DNA of 64,000 nt, from contig JAVLUZ010000154.1 in NCBI GenBank assembly GCA_036768485.1, positions 40,172,851 through 40,236,850 on the forward strand. The letters run 5' to 3'. The notes beneath the pieces were generated by a model, which searched no databases, was not told the DNA's origin, and saw only the letters and a list, made by a program, of their open reading frames with translations. A program made the translations under genes and the position numbers. This document shows positions 47,493 to 59,986 of the stretch, piece after piece. This stretch comes from Mermis nigrescens. Taxonomy: Eukaryota > Nematoda > Enoplea > Mermithida > Mermithidae. Each line of letters begins with the position of its first letter. Position 1 is the first letter of the stretch.

Positions 47493-49400
47493 GTGCAATC
47501 TGTGTTAAGTGAAAGTGATAATGATGAAGAGGTTATTTTGTCATTGCCAGTGAAACGACTAGTAGAAACTGCACCCTTTTCATCTGTAGCTAAATCAAGT
47601 CAGAATTCTAACCTAAACAGTGATTCTGAATATATGCTGTCAAGTGCATCTAGTGAAACTGACAGTGAAGCTCATGTAGATCATACTGGCATTGTGGAAG
47701 GTGATACTGCAGAGGAAGGTGATATTGTAGAAGAAAGTGGAACAACTCTGTGCAGAACACGTTGGAAACAGAGAAATCCGGGGAAGTATGCAAAGAATAT
47801 TTGCAAAAAGGCTAGGTCAAGTGGTCAAAGCTTTACAAATAAGAAAGGCGTTGTAAAGGAGGCACGCAAGATGAAGTCAATGGACAATCATGTGCATGAT
47901 AGCAGGTTTTCTTTTAAATGCTTGCAGATCAGCGATGATGAAAGACACAAGATTTTTGACAACTATTGGAAGAAGGCTGAAGATTTTACAGGAAAGGAAA
48001 CGCTGCTACTTCAGTTGACAAAAAGAGTAAATGTTAAACAAAGAAGAACTGAAAAGAGAAGGAAGATCAGACAAAGCAATCTTCATACAAATTCTACTTG
48101 CCAAAATCTGGAGAAAACATCAGGGTTTGCAAGAGCTTTTTCCTTGGAACATTAGCGATTTCTCACAAGCCAGTTGTACTTGCTCATAAAATTTGGTCTG
48201 TGTTACAAATGAATTTTCTGGCAGTGATAAGCATGATAGGCATCCACCAGCTAACAAACTGGTCCCAGAAATATTCGAGTCAATCTGCCATCATATCAAG
48301 TCTTTTCCACATGTTGCTTCTCACTATTGCAGAAAATCAAGTCAAAGAAAGTATATAGACAGCAAGCTGTCCATGCAAAAAATGTATGACTTATATCGAG
48401 AATCAGTAGCTGGAACAAGTGTGGCAAAACTTAGTTTCTCAAAATACAAAACAATTTTTGGCACTGTGTTCAATCTTGCTTTTCACAAGCTGCAAAAAGA
48501 TCAGTGCGAGCAGTGCTCAGTTGCACGGAATGTTGCTGATAATGACCCAAAAAAGGATGAAATTTTGAAGCAAGATGAAGTACAACTGTGCTCCAAAAAT
48601 GAGGCTCATGCAAAGATGAGAGCTGATATTGAAGAACGTAAAGTTGATCCATTGCTTCTAACTGCCACACTTGACTTGCAATCAATACTTCAGATTCCAT
48701 GTTCTCAAGAAAGTGCCTTTTACTACAGATGCAAGCTATGTGTTTACAACCTCACATTCTTTGCTGAAGATAGTAAAGATGGCTATTGCTATCTTTGGAT
48801 AGAAAAAGATGGCAAGCACGGTAGTAACAAGATTGGATCCTATGTCCTTCATTTCATAAAAATGCAAGTTAAAAGGCAAGAAAAAATAAAGCTTCGGTCA
48901 GATAATTGTGGCGGGCAGATCAGGAATAAATTTGTGGCAGCAATGCTAATGCAAACTGTTTAAAACCTTGACATGCATTTTATAGAGCAGAATTGTTTGG
49001 ATAAAGGTCACACTCAAATGAACATTGACTCAATGCATGCAATGATCGAAAATTCAGCTAAAAATGTATCAATTTTCTGCCTGAATGATTGGTCTAATGT
49101 GATTCAAAAAGCACAATCTGAAAGGCCTTACTCAGTAATCCGCTTGACCTATGACAATTTTCTTGATCTAAAGTGTGGTAGTTCTAATCTGATTGCCTCT
49201 ACAATTAAAGATGATTATGGTGAAAAATTCAATTGGATGAAAGTTAAGAGCATTTATTATGCCAAAGATTAGCCTGGAGAATTGTCTTTTAGATACACTC
49301 ATCTTGATGATTTCCGGGTGGGTAAAACAGGCTCCTATGTAATGAATTTCACTAATTTTATGAAATTATTATCAGTGTGTTCAAATAATTTGATAAGTAA
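47493..49400 (+). pseudogene. DDE-type transposase of the inserted DNA transposon
   Basis: An acidic Ser/Glu-rich N-terminus (47,493-47,750) is followed by a basic region, then in a second frame IRVCKSFFLGTLAIS (about 48,118-48,165) and in a third frame FPHVASHYCRKSSQRKYIDS, LSMQKMYDLYRES, KDQCEQC, an LTATLDLQSILQIP block, YCYLWIEKDGKHGSN and LRSDNCGGQIRNK (48,193-48,960). A TAA at 48961-48963 interrupts; the same frame continues with KGHTQMNIDSMHA and PYSVIRLTYDNF to 49,272. The blocks VCKxFFLxTL, SHYCR, D.L..P, sDNCxGQNrN and HT.meiDs.Ha recur in a widespread family of animal transposon proteins with an RNase H-like DDE core. Two frameshifts and one or two stops make it non-functional. Confidence 0.75.
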
Positions 49401-49479
49401 TAATAGTCCAAAACATAAATTAAAAATCAATAAGTTGTGAATTAAAAATTTTTTTATTTATCTTTGACGTGTTTATGAC

Positions 49480-49739
49480 CATACGTGAACAGCAAGAAAA
49501 TTCTGGGGAGTGCAAGATTTTTTAAAGGTCAAAAAATGGTCTTAAAAATGGTGGTATGACAAAAAACACCATTTGATGTTTCTCATTGAGAATTATCTAT
49601 TGGCATCAAAAAATTGCAAAAAAAAAACGAAAAATTTTTGAAAACTGAATTCTAGTAAGAAGGGGTATTTTGAATTATAGGGAATATTTTGGATTCTTGG
49701 GGAACATACCCCCCAAACCCGCTCCAACAACCAGGTGTG
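49480..49739 (-). mobile_element. hAT-like MITE, family A (copy 14)
   Basis: CATACGTGAACAGCAAGAAAATTCTGG ... CCAACAACCAGGTGTG. Flanks TTTATGAC and GTTATAAC agree at 6/8. It lies just downstream of the transposase remnant. Confidence 0.83.
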
Positions 49740-49842
49740 GTTATAACACATTTATGAACTTAAAAATCTGTAATAAAAATATAAATAGTAATTTTTTTAC
49801 AAAATTTTTTCAAGTTTTTCAAGTTAATAGGCTCTAGCCATA

Positions 49843-50345
49843 TGTACATGGGCAGCAACATGTTCTGGGGTTCATTGGGAAAAGTCATCAAGAGTACAAA
49901 GAAGTTACTTCTTGGGAATATACACTAATCTTGGGGTGTGCTATCTTATAAACACTCACCAACACCAGGCATGCTCAGCATGGGAATTCTGGGGGGAGGG
50001 TGAAAGACAAAAGTGCCTTTTTTGCATCAAAAACTAATAAAAAAACCATTTTAAGCATTTCTAATAATGTTGTGAAATTTCGAAAAAATATAAAAAATTT
50101 AGTAAATTGAACAAAATATAGTCAAATAGTCAGTATACAGCGCAAAGCACCAAAACTTTGGTACTTTTGGGCCAAGAGATTGCTAAAAATGCCATGAAAG
50201 GCTACTTTTCTATGATTTTCCAGAAAAATTGTGAATTCTGGGGAAAATGTTTTTGGGGGTCAAATGATTTTTTTGGGGATAAAACCCTCAAACCCCCAGA
50301 TCTTATATGCCCAACACCCACCCATGTGAGCTGCAAAACACATAG
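49843..50345 (-). mobile_element. Degenerate family A-like MITE remnants
   Basis: CATATGTACATGGGCAGCAACATGTTCTGGGG and, further on, GCATGGGAATTCTGGGGGGAGGGTGAAAGAC ... CCTCAAACCCCCAGATC ... CCCACCCATGTGAG look like two old copies or one copy with an insertion. Boundaries are uncertain. Confidence 0.45.
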
Positions 50346-50349
50346 GTAA

Positions 50350-50930
50350 TAGACAAATATTGGGGTGCTAATAAAATAAAATTAAGAAAAACAATTAAAA
50401 ATTTAATTTCTAGGATCTGCCCATTCTGGGGATTTTGGATTCTCATGCAGGGTTGAATGGAACCCCAGACCCTTACACAGTCCCTATGTATGCTCTAATT
50501 CTTACTCCACTCCCATTTAAATCCATCTGTTTTATGTGTAGTGTGCTGACGCTTCTGCATGTCAGCATAGAGGTCGGCCAAATCTCAGCATCTTCAATTA
50601 GCCAAAACTGTACAAAGGTCAACTGCCAATCAGTAGTGCAAAGAAGGCAGACCTATTGACTTTATGCAAACAGCGTCTTATTCCTCTCAAATTTCATTCT
50701 TGGATTAAGTAAAAAATTTTCATTGCTTTTTAATTCTGAGTGTAGACAGAAATTCATATAATTTTTTGCAGGTCCATCAAGGCTCAAAGGACAATTCTCA
50801 TTGATTTCAGTGATTCAGACAGTAAAAATGATTTGCAATAATTTTTGTGCTTGATATTAATTCTTCTAAACCAAGTGCATTAAAGGTTTTTTTATTGCTG
50901 CCAAGCTTTTATTATATATTTTTACATGCT
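50350..50930. other. Transposon interior, no gene recognised
   Basis: Stop-rich sequence between old MITEs and the right subterminal repeats; a 74-codon frame at 50,435 looks like noise. Confidence 0.4.
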
Positions 50931-51196
50931 TATTTACATAGAACCTACCTGAATCCATTTTGACATGCAAGAATTGGTACCGAAAAAGGTTCTATATCCA
51001 GAAATTACAGTAAGTAGACGATTGTGTATTGCATGCTAAAAAACAATGTACCACTTGAATGCAAAACACTGAATAAAGTGAATATCAAAAGACCGTTTTT
51101 ACTTAGACATTTCCCAATTTTTTAGCCTAAAAATTCAGAAAAACTCAATTTACTCAAAAGTAAAAAAGTGGACTTAGAACTTTTGGCAAACCAACG

Positions 51197-53226
51197 TTGA
51201 TATGAAAGTAAAACTCTCAAAATGCAAATTTGCACACCTCAAAACACTTTCCTTAGGCCATATCATATCACAAGAAGGAAAATCCCTGGATCCCAAGAAA
51301 ATTGAAGCTGTAAAAAACATGGAAAGACAAACTACTGCAAGAGAAATCCAATCATTCCTTGGCATTATCTCATATTATCAAAAATACATACAAAAATTGC
51401 TCAAAAATAGCAGAGCCACTGAATAGACTACTTAGGAAAAGTTATATGTACATTTACATGGAAACAAGAGGAAGAAAACACATTTGAGAATATAAAACAA
51501 AAACTCGTTGAAGCGTTAATTCTTGCTCATCCAAATTTCAAAGCACCTTTTGTCCTACAGACAGATGCATCATACAATGAAATAGGAGCAGTTTTATCAC
51601 AACTTAATGAGAATAATGCCAAACACCTGATCGCCTATGCAAGATGGAGTTTAAAACGCTCAGAGAGAAATTATTCAGTCAGCAAATAGAAACTCTTACT
51701 GTGTAGAGTTTATTAAATATTTTAGACCATACCTATACCAGCATGAGGTAAAAGTAGAAACCAATCACACAGCTGTAAAAGGAAGTTTAGAAAAATCCAA
51801 CCCATCATCTAGAATTGCGCGTTGGGGATTAGCAATTTCAGGTATGAAAAATCTCAGTAGTACCACGCAAAGGCATTACTAATCAAAATGCAGATTCATT
51901 ATCGTGTCTACCCAACCAAGAAGAAATAAAATTCTTTGACATTGACGAGAATCAGCTTAAAACCAAAAATAATGAAACATAAGAAATTGATGAAGCCAGT
52001 TTTGAAGTAAACACCATCACAGTGGAACAAAATGAAAAGAAAAATTAAACAAAAGTACAAAAATAGACATTACACACTTACAAAAAACATATGAACATTT
52101 AAAAAAATATTTTGACATAGAAAAACTCAAAGATGGTTACCCAATTGAGGATGGTGTTCTCTACAAAGTAGATGAAAAGATAAGATGAGTCGTCATACCC
52201 AAAATATTATGGAATCTAATAATACATGTGTATCACGTCAACCAGCTCACTGGCCATTTTGGAGCCAGAAAAAGACAAAACTCATCGCTAAACGTTATTT
52301 CTGGAAAGAGATGGTAAGCGAAATCACAAAATACTGTCAATCCTGTATATTATGCCAAAAATGCAAGACAACTCACTTAAAAATAGCTGCAGATATTCTA
52401 CCAATTGAGGCAACAGGCCCTTTTGAGTGCCTTGCTGTCAATTAAGTCAGTAAGTACATTGTAGTCTTTATTGATTACTTCACAAAATATTTAGAAGCAT
52501 TCGCCACTGAAAATATTACAGCCAAAGCTATAGCTAAACTTTTTGTGACAAAAATTGTCTGTCAACATGGAGCTCCGCAAACTCTTCAGTCGGATTATAC
52601 AATAAATCTCAAAATTATGCACAAGACAACAAGTATTCACCACAGCCTATTACTCTATGGCCAATGGTGCAGTTGAGAGAGCAAATCAAACCCTAATAAT
52701 ACGAATCTGTTTGTATATAGGAAGTCAAGAAGGGGATTGGGACAAACATATACCTTATGCTATATTTCTATGCTATATTTTCAATAAATATTCATGACAA
52801 CAAAAGCACAGACTTTAGTCCTTTTTCCTATGTATGGAAGAACTCCAAAGCTTCCTATAGATGCTGCTCTACACTATCAATGACCATTTTACCTCCTAGA
52901 CCTAGAATCTTATGAAGAAGAAGTGAAAAATCATTTCACCCAGGCATTAACCATTATTCAGAGACAGATAAAACAGGCTCAAGAAATTTACCAGCAAAAC
53001 AGGAACAAAAAATTGAGGAATAGAGAGTATAAAGTTGGTGATTTAATTCTTCTGGAAAATGAAACAATAAAATGAGGAGCTCCAAAGAAATTGCAACAAG
53101 TGTATAATGGACCATACAAAATCTTAAACATAAAGTATCATAATATTCAAATCAACCTAGGAAATGGGCAAATACAAACTATTCACGTAAATTGCACAAA
53201 ACAATTTTACATTGGAAGCTCAAACA
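51197..53226 (+). pseudogene. Gypsy pol, 3' part: RT end, RNase H, integrase
   Basis: Resumes the RT of 45,650-46,240: MKVKLSKCKFAHLKTLSLGH, KNMERQTTAREIQSFLGIISYY. RNase H shows FVLQTDASYNEIGAVLSQ (about 51,550-51,603) and later RIARWGLAIS. The integrase has a zinc-binding part (QLTGHFGARK...YCQSCILCQKC), a core with FIDYFTKYLEAF, and ERANQTLIIR for the catalytic Glu (about 52,675). The C-terminal domain with GPYKILN lies near 53,110. Many frameshifts and stops, much older than the left gypsy element. Confidence 0.88.
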
Positions 53227-53413
53227 AAGAAAAAGAATAAATGACCAAAGTAAAAGAAGCAACTAAAGAAAAATCTATTGACCAGATGTAGCAACCTCTT
53301 GCCAAAAACGACAAACTGAGCATCCACCAGAAAAACTGACAACACAGAAATATTTCCTACAAAGTTGTCAAAATCAAGTTCCAGTCGTGAACACTTGGAG
53401 CTGAAGGGGAGAC

Positions 53414-53850
53414 TGTCACATATGCCACAATTCAAAGCATTTCTATTATTTGTAAAATATGCATATTTATAAAATACATGTTTTGAGCAATATTCTTCTT
53501 TTAATGTTAATTTCGTAAATATCATCTTTAAAGGTAATATATCATTCTGTTTCTTATTATATTATAATATTTGATATATCAATGCTGTAATTTGAATTGC
53601 AGTGTTTGAAAATGCTTAGCCTCTATTTTGATGTAACAATAATGCATTATTCCAAATCTGTAGTGATTAAATTAGTAACCTAAGTTCTTGTAACTATATG
53701 GAAAAGGCAAAGTCAAAGGCAAATAATGTGATTCTAGCTTGGCTAAAACCAGATAAAGCGGTTTCTGAAACCAGACTGAGCAGACAGACGCCAGTCAAAT
53801 AAAGCACACTAGATTAATTGCCAAAATGTCAAAAACCTTGTTTACATGAT
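53414..53850 (+). repeat. 3' LTR of the split gypsy element
   Basis: Polypurine tract GAAGGGGAGAC is followed directly by TGTCACATATGCCACAATTC. The LTR shares its polypurine junction and a GAGCAGACAGACGCCAG block with the minus-strand LTR at 42.66-43.47 kb. The right end is not fixed. Confidence 0.7.
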
Positions 53851-54030
53851 TTTATTCAAAATAAATGACGGAAAGAAGGAAAAAATAACAAATTGGAAAA
53901 CCAAAAAGTTGCCAAAGAAACTGATGGAAGACCACCAAAAGTCAACCAGAAAATGAGCATGAAAATTGTTTGGCCACACACAAAAAATACCTCAACAACT
54001 GTCCTGCTCTCTAAGCTCTTAGCATAGAGC

Positions 54031-54355
<325 letters not shown>

Positions 54356-54451
54356 TTAGGAGAACTCTTAATGAATGTGTTTAGAAAAAGCAAACACTGT
54401 ACTTTGCGATTTCCATAGAACATTTAGCATGATTTCAGACATATATGGGCT

Positions 54452-55052
54452 TAGGGACATAACCAGCCAGGGGCAGAGGGCTTAACCCCCCTTCCCCCAA
54501 AATGAAACAATATTTCTATTTTTTACAATGGCCCCCCAAAGGAAAAACATTAAAAATTCTCAAAGTCAACTAAAATAATCGCCAAAATGCGTTTTTAGCG
54601 CATTTTTTAGCCTCTAAATTCTAAACTTTCTGCTGCTTTCCGCCAGATTTCTTATTTTCTTTTTTTCTCACCTTAGAAGCCCAGATTTACTTAAAAGTAG
54701 TGAATATGTTAAAGAATTTTGGCGCTTTGCGCCAATTTATTATTTTATGCATTAGTTTAATTTGCAAAACCGCAAAATTAAATACAAAGAAAAGAATTTC
54801 GAAATGTCTTGGGGTCAAGCCTTGACTTGATATTGAGAAATTAGTCATACCAATAGGTTGAACGATAGATTTTTGATATCCAAGTTTAAAATCAAACAAA
54901 GAAATTTTCGAATTTTTCAAATTTTCCACTTCACTATGGCATAGATCTCATCGAGAAACATTAAGAAATGCCATTATTTTTGCATGGTTCCCGACATATA
55001 AGACTTCAAAATTTTTGCCCCCCCCTGAAATAAAATCCTGGCTACGCCCCTA
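54452..55052. mobile_element. hAT-like MITE, family D
   Basis: Left TAGGGACATAACCAGCCAGGGG; right end on the minus strand TAGGGGCGTAGCCAGGATTTTATTTCAGGGGGGGG. Flanks TATGGGCT (54444-54451) and TGTGGGCT (55053-55060) agree at 7/8. GGGGCGTAGCCAGGAT with a G-run is a recurrent terminus of animal hAT-type MITEs. Confidence 0.75.
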
Positions 55053-55117
55053 TGTGGGCTATCAATAAATGAAAAATGACCTTATTAAATGTCAACACTG
55101 TTTTTACATAATGTACT

Positions 55118-55283
55118 CAGGCACGTAGCTAGCCGTCCTATTTTAGGGGGACCAACACTAATTTTGGGGGTCTGGGGTCTAAAAATAGCACAATTTAATG
55201 TTTAAATAGTCCTATTTTTCCAGATTTTTTCTGAATTTTGGGGTACCCGGACCCACCTCATTACCCTGAGAGCTACTTGCCTG
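55118..55283. mobile_element. hAT-like MITE, family C (166 bp)
   Basis: CAGGCACGTAGCTAGCCGT at the left and, on the minus strand, CAGGCAAGTAGCTCTCAGGG at the right. Perfect 8-bp duplication AATGTACT at 55110-55117 and 55284-55291. Confidence 0.9.
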
Positions 55284-55291
55284 AATGTACT

Positions 55292-56140
55292 TGCAAATCA
55301 GCATAAAAAACCTCATTGAAAGACTTCTGTCTCCTATCCAGAGTTAGACACCTTATCAACCACTGCACTTACTTGGCAGACCAAACTGAAAACTCGCATG
55401 AAAAAAGGCTTTTGTGGCATAATGGTATAATAATAACAACATATTATCAGTAAACTAAGCAATGACTGATTAAACTTTAGAACATTTTATTACTCTGAAC
55501 AGGATATAATACAAGAAATCACAAAATTAGATCACAATTCATAATTGCACAAAATATCAGATCATATACAAATCATTATACACAAAATAAATTTTAGAAT
55601 CTTGAGAACAGTACCCTCCCCACCTCAAAGCTTTTGCTTTACAAATCCCCTAACTTATTGTTTAGCGCATGCAAGTTTTGGTGCAAAGGATCTCTATATT
55701 GTTAAAAATGATTTTTATATAATCATATGTATTTAAACAAAACCTCAATGATTTGCCAGTAATTGGAAACATTGCGTGATAAAAGGAATTGAGGGAAACT
55801 TCAACCAATGAAAGGCATCTATTACCTACTACAAAGTACCATTCTCCCTCCCCAGATTCAGAGCTTAAGTTCACATTTTCCACATTCCCACAACCGTAAA
55901 AAAGTTTTTAGGGAGCCGTTACACGTAGGATAACAATTAGGCACATTTAGATAATGCACAATATGAAAAGCAAGTCACACACTACCGCACTCATATCCAC
56001 CAGATTCACAAACTACCAAAACATAGCTCATCATATCACAAACAACCAGAATAATGCCTGCTGGACTAAGAAAAATAAAAATTTCCAAAAACTATGAGCA
56101 AAGGCAATTCACGTTTTGAAGTTTAAGAAATTTTTGTTAT
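55292..56140. other. No gene recognised
   Basis: AT-rich DNA with C-rich patches; frames at 55,545 (plus) and 55,883 (minus) lack any protein signature. Confidence 0.4.
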
Positions 56141-56144
56141 TCAG

Positions 56145-56347
56145 TGCTTGCACACTTGCTACTACTGCAAGCTGTGCTGCTGCCCGCCCACAAGCCCCGT
56201 TCTGACATGCTTTTCCCCACTTACACATTTAAAATTTCACACAATTTTGTAAATCACAAACTCCAATGGTGGAAAGAACGGTTGGAGCGTGGGCATCTAA
56301 GTGGCAACGGCCAGCAGCACAGCTTGCAGCAGTAGCACGTGCAAGCA
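56145..56347. mobile_element. Small foldback/MITE with about 42-bp GC-rich arms
   Basis: 56145-56187 (TGCTTGCACACTTGCTACTA ... CTGTGCTGCTG) is the near-perfect reverse complement of 56307-56347 around a 119-bp centre. No clear target duplication. Its composition differs from the AT-rich surroundings. Confidence 0.65.
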
Positions 56348-57699
56348 ATGATTGCCAAAAAGCCAACAAAGGCCCAAAATGCAAATGACGAATCTGTAAA
56401 CAATAATCGACATGTCAAATGAATTTTTCTTTAATATTACAGGCGCAAAAGTCATACTCCATGTATGTAAATACATACCTATAAAACTATAGTACTGAAC
56501 CACGTTTTTTAGCACAATTATAATGATCATTGCCACGTGCTGATGTAAATTGCAGCAATTAGCACCTCATGCTAATAGAAAAGCAAGAATTAAAAAAAAA
56601 TTTTTTCCCTAAAAATTTGCACAAATTATAAATAAATGCTAAAAGTTTGTTTTCTAAATTATAATAGTAATAATGTAATGTGTATTATTATCAGGGGAAA
56701 GCCGCTGGACCGGAATACATAGTTCAGGTCTAGTATCAGGCTCCCTCTCTACTCAAAGATACTTTGGCAAATGCTTTTTTTGTATATTTTACCTAATTTA
56801 AGTTAGAGAGGGTATAATGAGGCAAGCTTGTATTTTTGTCCTATGTTGATCACAATTCAAATTGTTGAGGACTCCTGCCCTTCAGGCTTAATTTCAATTA
56901 TTGTTTTCATTTTGTAGACTATTGTTTCTCATAAACAACTGTTCAATTTATCATAATTTCAACAATCCAACAAGCTATCAATTGCATACACAATAAGCGA
57001 ACAAAGCTCATTTGCTTCATATGTGAAATAAGAGGCTGAACCGGGGTGTCATAGGTGCAAGATGTCTTCCAAAATGGTATTTGTAATTGTTTGTAGTAAT
57101 AATTATCTTATTATAACTTTTTGTAGGTATTTTCTTTCAAAAACTCATCAATATTTCCTTTGAAGAAACAAAAAAAAATGTATTTCAAAAATAAAGAACA
57201 CATTCAAGCAAATTAGGACATCTCATGCATAAAAATCTAAAGTTTGTACAAATTCCCAAATTTGATAGTGTAAAAACACTTAAATATACCAAAAACTGCA
57301 TTTTAATTTTGAGATCCGCCTAATTCTGGGGGTCTATTACCTCCCCGCTACTGTCCAAAAACAAGCTTGTATTTATTTCGTAATACAAATTATACATTTC
57401 AGATAAACAACAGGCTGCAACCCTACCCCCTGCCCTAGGAGCCAACGGGGTCACACAGACCAGTGTCAGCCATCCGCGAGAAACAGTGGGGTCACATAGA
57501 CCAGCATGATAATAACTAATGAACTATAAGTACAAGAACTAAAACTACAAGGTGAACCAAAATTATAATAATTAGAACCACATTATGAATAAATAAATGA
57601 GGAACTACAGTACACATTAGACTTTCAGCTACATTATGAAAGTGATAAAGATAAGTTGGATTCTTTTAGTAATTTTTGTGTAGTGTAAAAAGTCGGATC

Positions 57700-58351
57700 A
57701 GGATTGTGATTTTTGTCAATGCCTGCATTTTGGCATGCTACGGTCAAAGGTGTGGAGCCTTTTTCTCCCATTTGTCCATAAATTGCTGCAAAATACGGAA
57801 TGGGCCAAAACAATCATCCAGCTTTGTCTATTGTTTTTGTAATTTAAAAGCGGAATTTGTTCTAAGAACAAAATAACTAGTACAAACATTGTATATTTGT
57901 TTACACTGGGTACCCATATAGATTATTGATCTGCTATTTTTTTATTTGTTACCTAGTGGCCTTCTCAGCCTCGTTTTTGTTGAAAAGCAGGCATTCTGGG
58001 TGACTTCTGGGCGGATAATGTACCCATAGAGTGGGGTAACTTCCGGGCTTTATCAACATATCAGGCATAGTATCTTTTTTCTTTTGCCACATGACTCTAA
58101 TAGGAATAATAATGATAATAATAAGCTTGCAATAATGTATTGCGTGCAAGTTTACTTTAGGGCTGGTGGAAGCGGCATTTTAAAAGGAGTTGCTTAATCA
58201 TTAGCCAAAGATGGCGTGACAACTTAGAATTGAGTGGGGCAATCTTATATACAGTGGCTCTGTTGACGCACTTAAAGCATATTCGATTGTTGTGCCCCAT
58301 TAGACTATTGGTGTTGCTTAGTTCAATACGTTTTATGCTAAGAATTTGCAC
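57700..58351 (-). pseudogene. Same coding segments in tandem unit 1
   Basis: The minus frame 58351-58157 contains GHNNRICFKC, the first half of the zinc knuckle, before a frame change. The minus frame 58149-57949 contains KPGSYPTLWVHYPPRSHPEC and ends at the same possible splice donor. MGTQCKQIYNVC follows near 57,915, but its frame breaks early. Comparison of units 1 and 2 shows that different parts are damaged in each copy. Confidence 0.4.
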
Positions 58352-59986
58352 AAATTATAAAAAATACTGAATGTTTGTTTTCTAAAATATAATAATAATA
58401 ATATTATGTGTGTTATTATCAGGGGTCGCCACTTACCGGACCACATAGTTCCGGTCTAGTGTCGCGTCCCCCCTACTTGAAAATACTTTGGCAAATGTTT
58501 TTTTGTATATTTTACCTAATTTAACCTAGAGAGGGTATATTGAGATAAGGTCGTCTTTTTGTCCTACATTGATCACAACTCAAATTGTTGAGGACTCCTG
58601 CCCTTCATGGTTAATTCCAATTATTCTTTTCATTTTGTAGACTATTGTTTTGTAAACAACCGTTAAATTTATCGTAATTTTGACGACCCAACAAGTTATG
58701 TATCGCAAATGCAATAAGCAAACAAAGCTCATTTGTTTTAAGTGTGAAATAAGAGGCTGAACCAGGGCCTGTTAAGATGCAAGATGTTTTCTAAAATGGT
58801 ACTCGTAATTATTTGTAGTAATAATTATCTTATTATAACACTTTGTAGTAATTTTGTTTAGAAAACTCATCAATATTTCCTTCAAAGAAACAAAAAAATG
58901 TATTCAGAAATATAGAACACATTCAAGCAACATAGGAGGACATCTCATGCATAAAAATCTAAAGTTTGCAAAAATTCTCAAATTTGATAGTGCAAAAACA
59001 CTTAAATATACCAAAAATTGCATTTTAATTTTTGAGATCCGCCAAATTCTGGGGGGTCTATTACCCCCTCCCCGCTACTGTCCAAAAACAAACTTGTATT
59101 ATTTCTGTAATACAAATTACACATTTCAGATAAACAACAGGCCGCAACCCTGCCCCTGCCCTATGAGCAAACAGGGTCAGACTATTGTTTTTTGTGAACA
59201 ACCCTTAAATTTATCGTAATTTTGACAACCCAATGAGTTCTTTTTCGCATACGCAATAAGCAAACAAAGCTCATTTGCTTTAAGTGTGAAATGAGAGGCT
59301 AAAGCAGGGCGTGTCGGAGACGCAAGATGTTTTTAAAATGGTACTTGCAATTATTTGTAGTAACAATTATCTTATTATAACACTTTGTAGTAATTTTGTT
59401 TGGAAACCTCATTGATATTTCCTTTGAAGAAACAAAAAAATGTATTTCAAAAATATAGAACACATTCAAGCGAGTTAGGGAGGACATCTCATGCATAAAA
59501 ATCTAAAGTTCGCAAAAATTCCCAAATTTGACAGTGTAAAAACACTAAAATATACCAAAAATTGCATTTTAATTTTTGAGATGCGCCAAACTCTGGGGTG
59601 GTCTATTAACCCCTCCCCGCTACTGTCAAAAACAAGCTTGTATTATTTACGTAATACAAATTATACATTTAAGATAAACAACAGGCTACAACCCTGCCCC
59701 CTGCCCTATGAGCCAATGGTGTCACACAGACCGGTGTCAGCCATCCGCAACAACCAGTGGGGTCACATAGACTGGTGCAATAATAAATAATGAACTATAA
59801 TTACAAGAACTAAAACTACAAGATAGACCAAAATCACAATAACTAAAACTACATTATGAATAAATAAATAAGGAACTACAGTACACATTACACTTTCAGC
59901 TACATTATGAAAGTGATAAAGATAAGTTGGATTATTTTAGTAATTTTTGTGTAGTGTAAAAAGTTGGATCAGGATTATGATTTTTG

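Larger units (their letters stand above)
46245..51196 (+). mobile_element. 4,952-bp DNA transposon inserted in gypsy RT
   Basis: Ends are inverted repeats: left CGTTGGTTTGCCAAAAGGTT then TTAAGTCCATTTTTT; right, on the minus strand, CGTTGGTTTGCCAAAAGTTC then TAAGTCCACTTTTTT. It is flanked by TTGA at 46241-46244 and 51197-51200, and the host RT reads continuously when the element and one TTGA are ignored. Inside each end lie further copies of a GCCAAAAGGTTCTATGTCC-like motif. The interior holds a broken transposase (47,493-49,400) and three MITEs. A 4-bp duplication fits Sola-type transposons, but I cannot assign the superfamily with confidence. Confidence 0.9.

Noticed and set aside
59491..59790. 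Plus-strand frames with KNLKFAKILKFDSVKTLKYTKNCILIFE
   Set aside because: Repeated in each tandem unit only because the DNA is repeated; low-complexity AT-rich translation, and the minus strand carries the domain-like segments.
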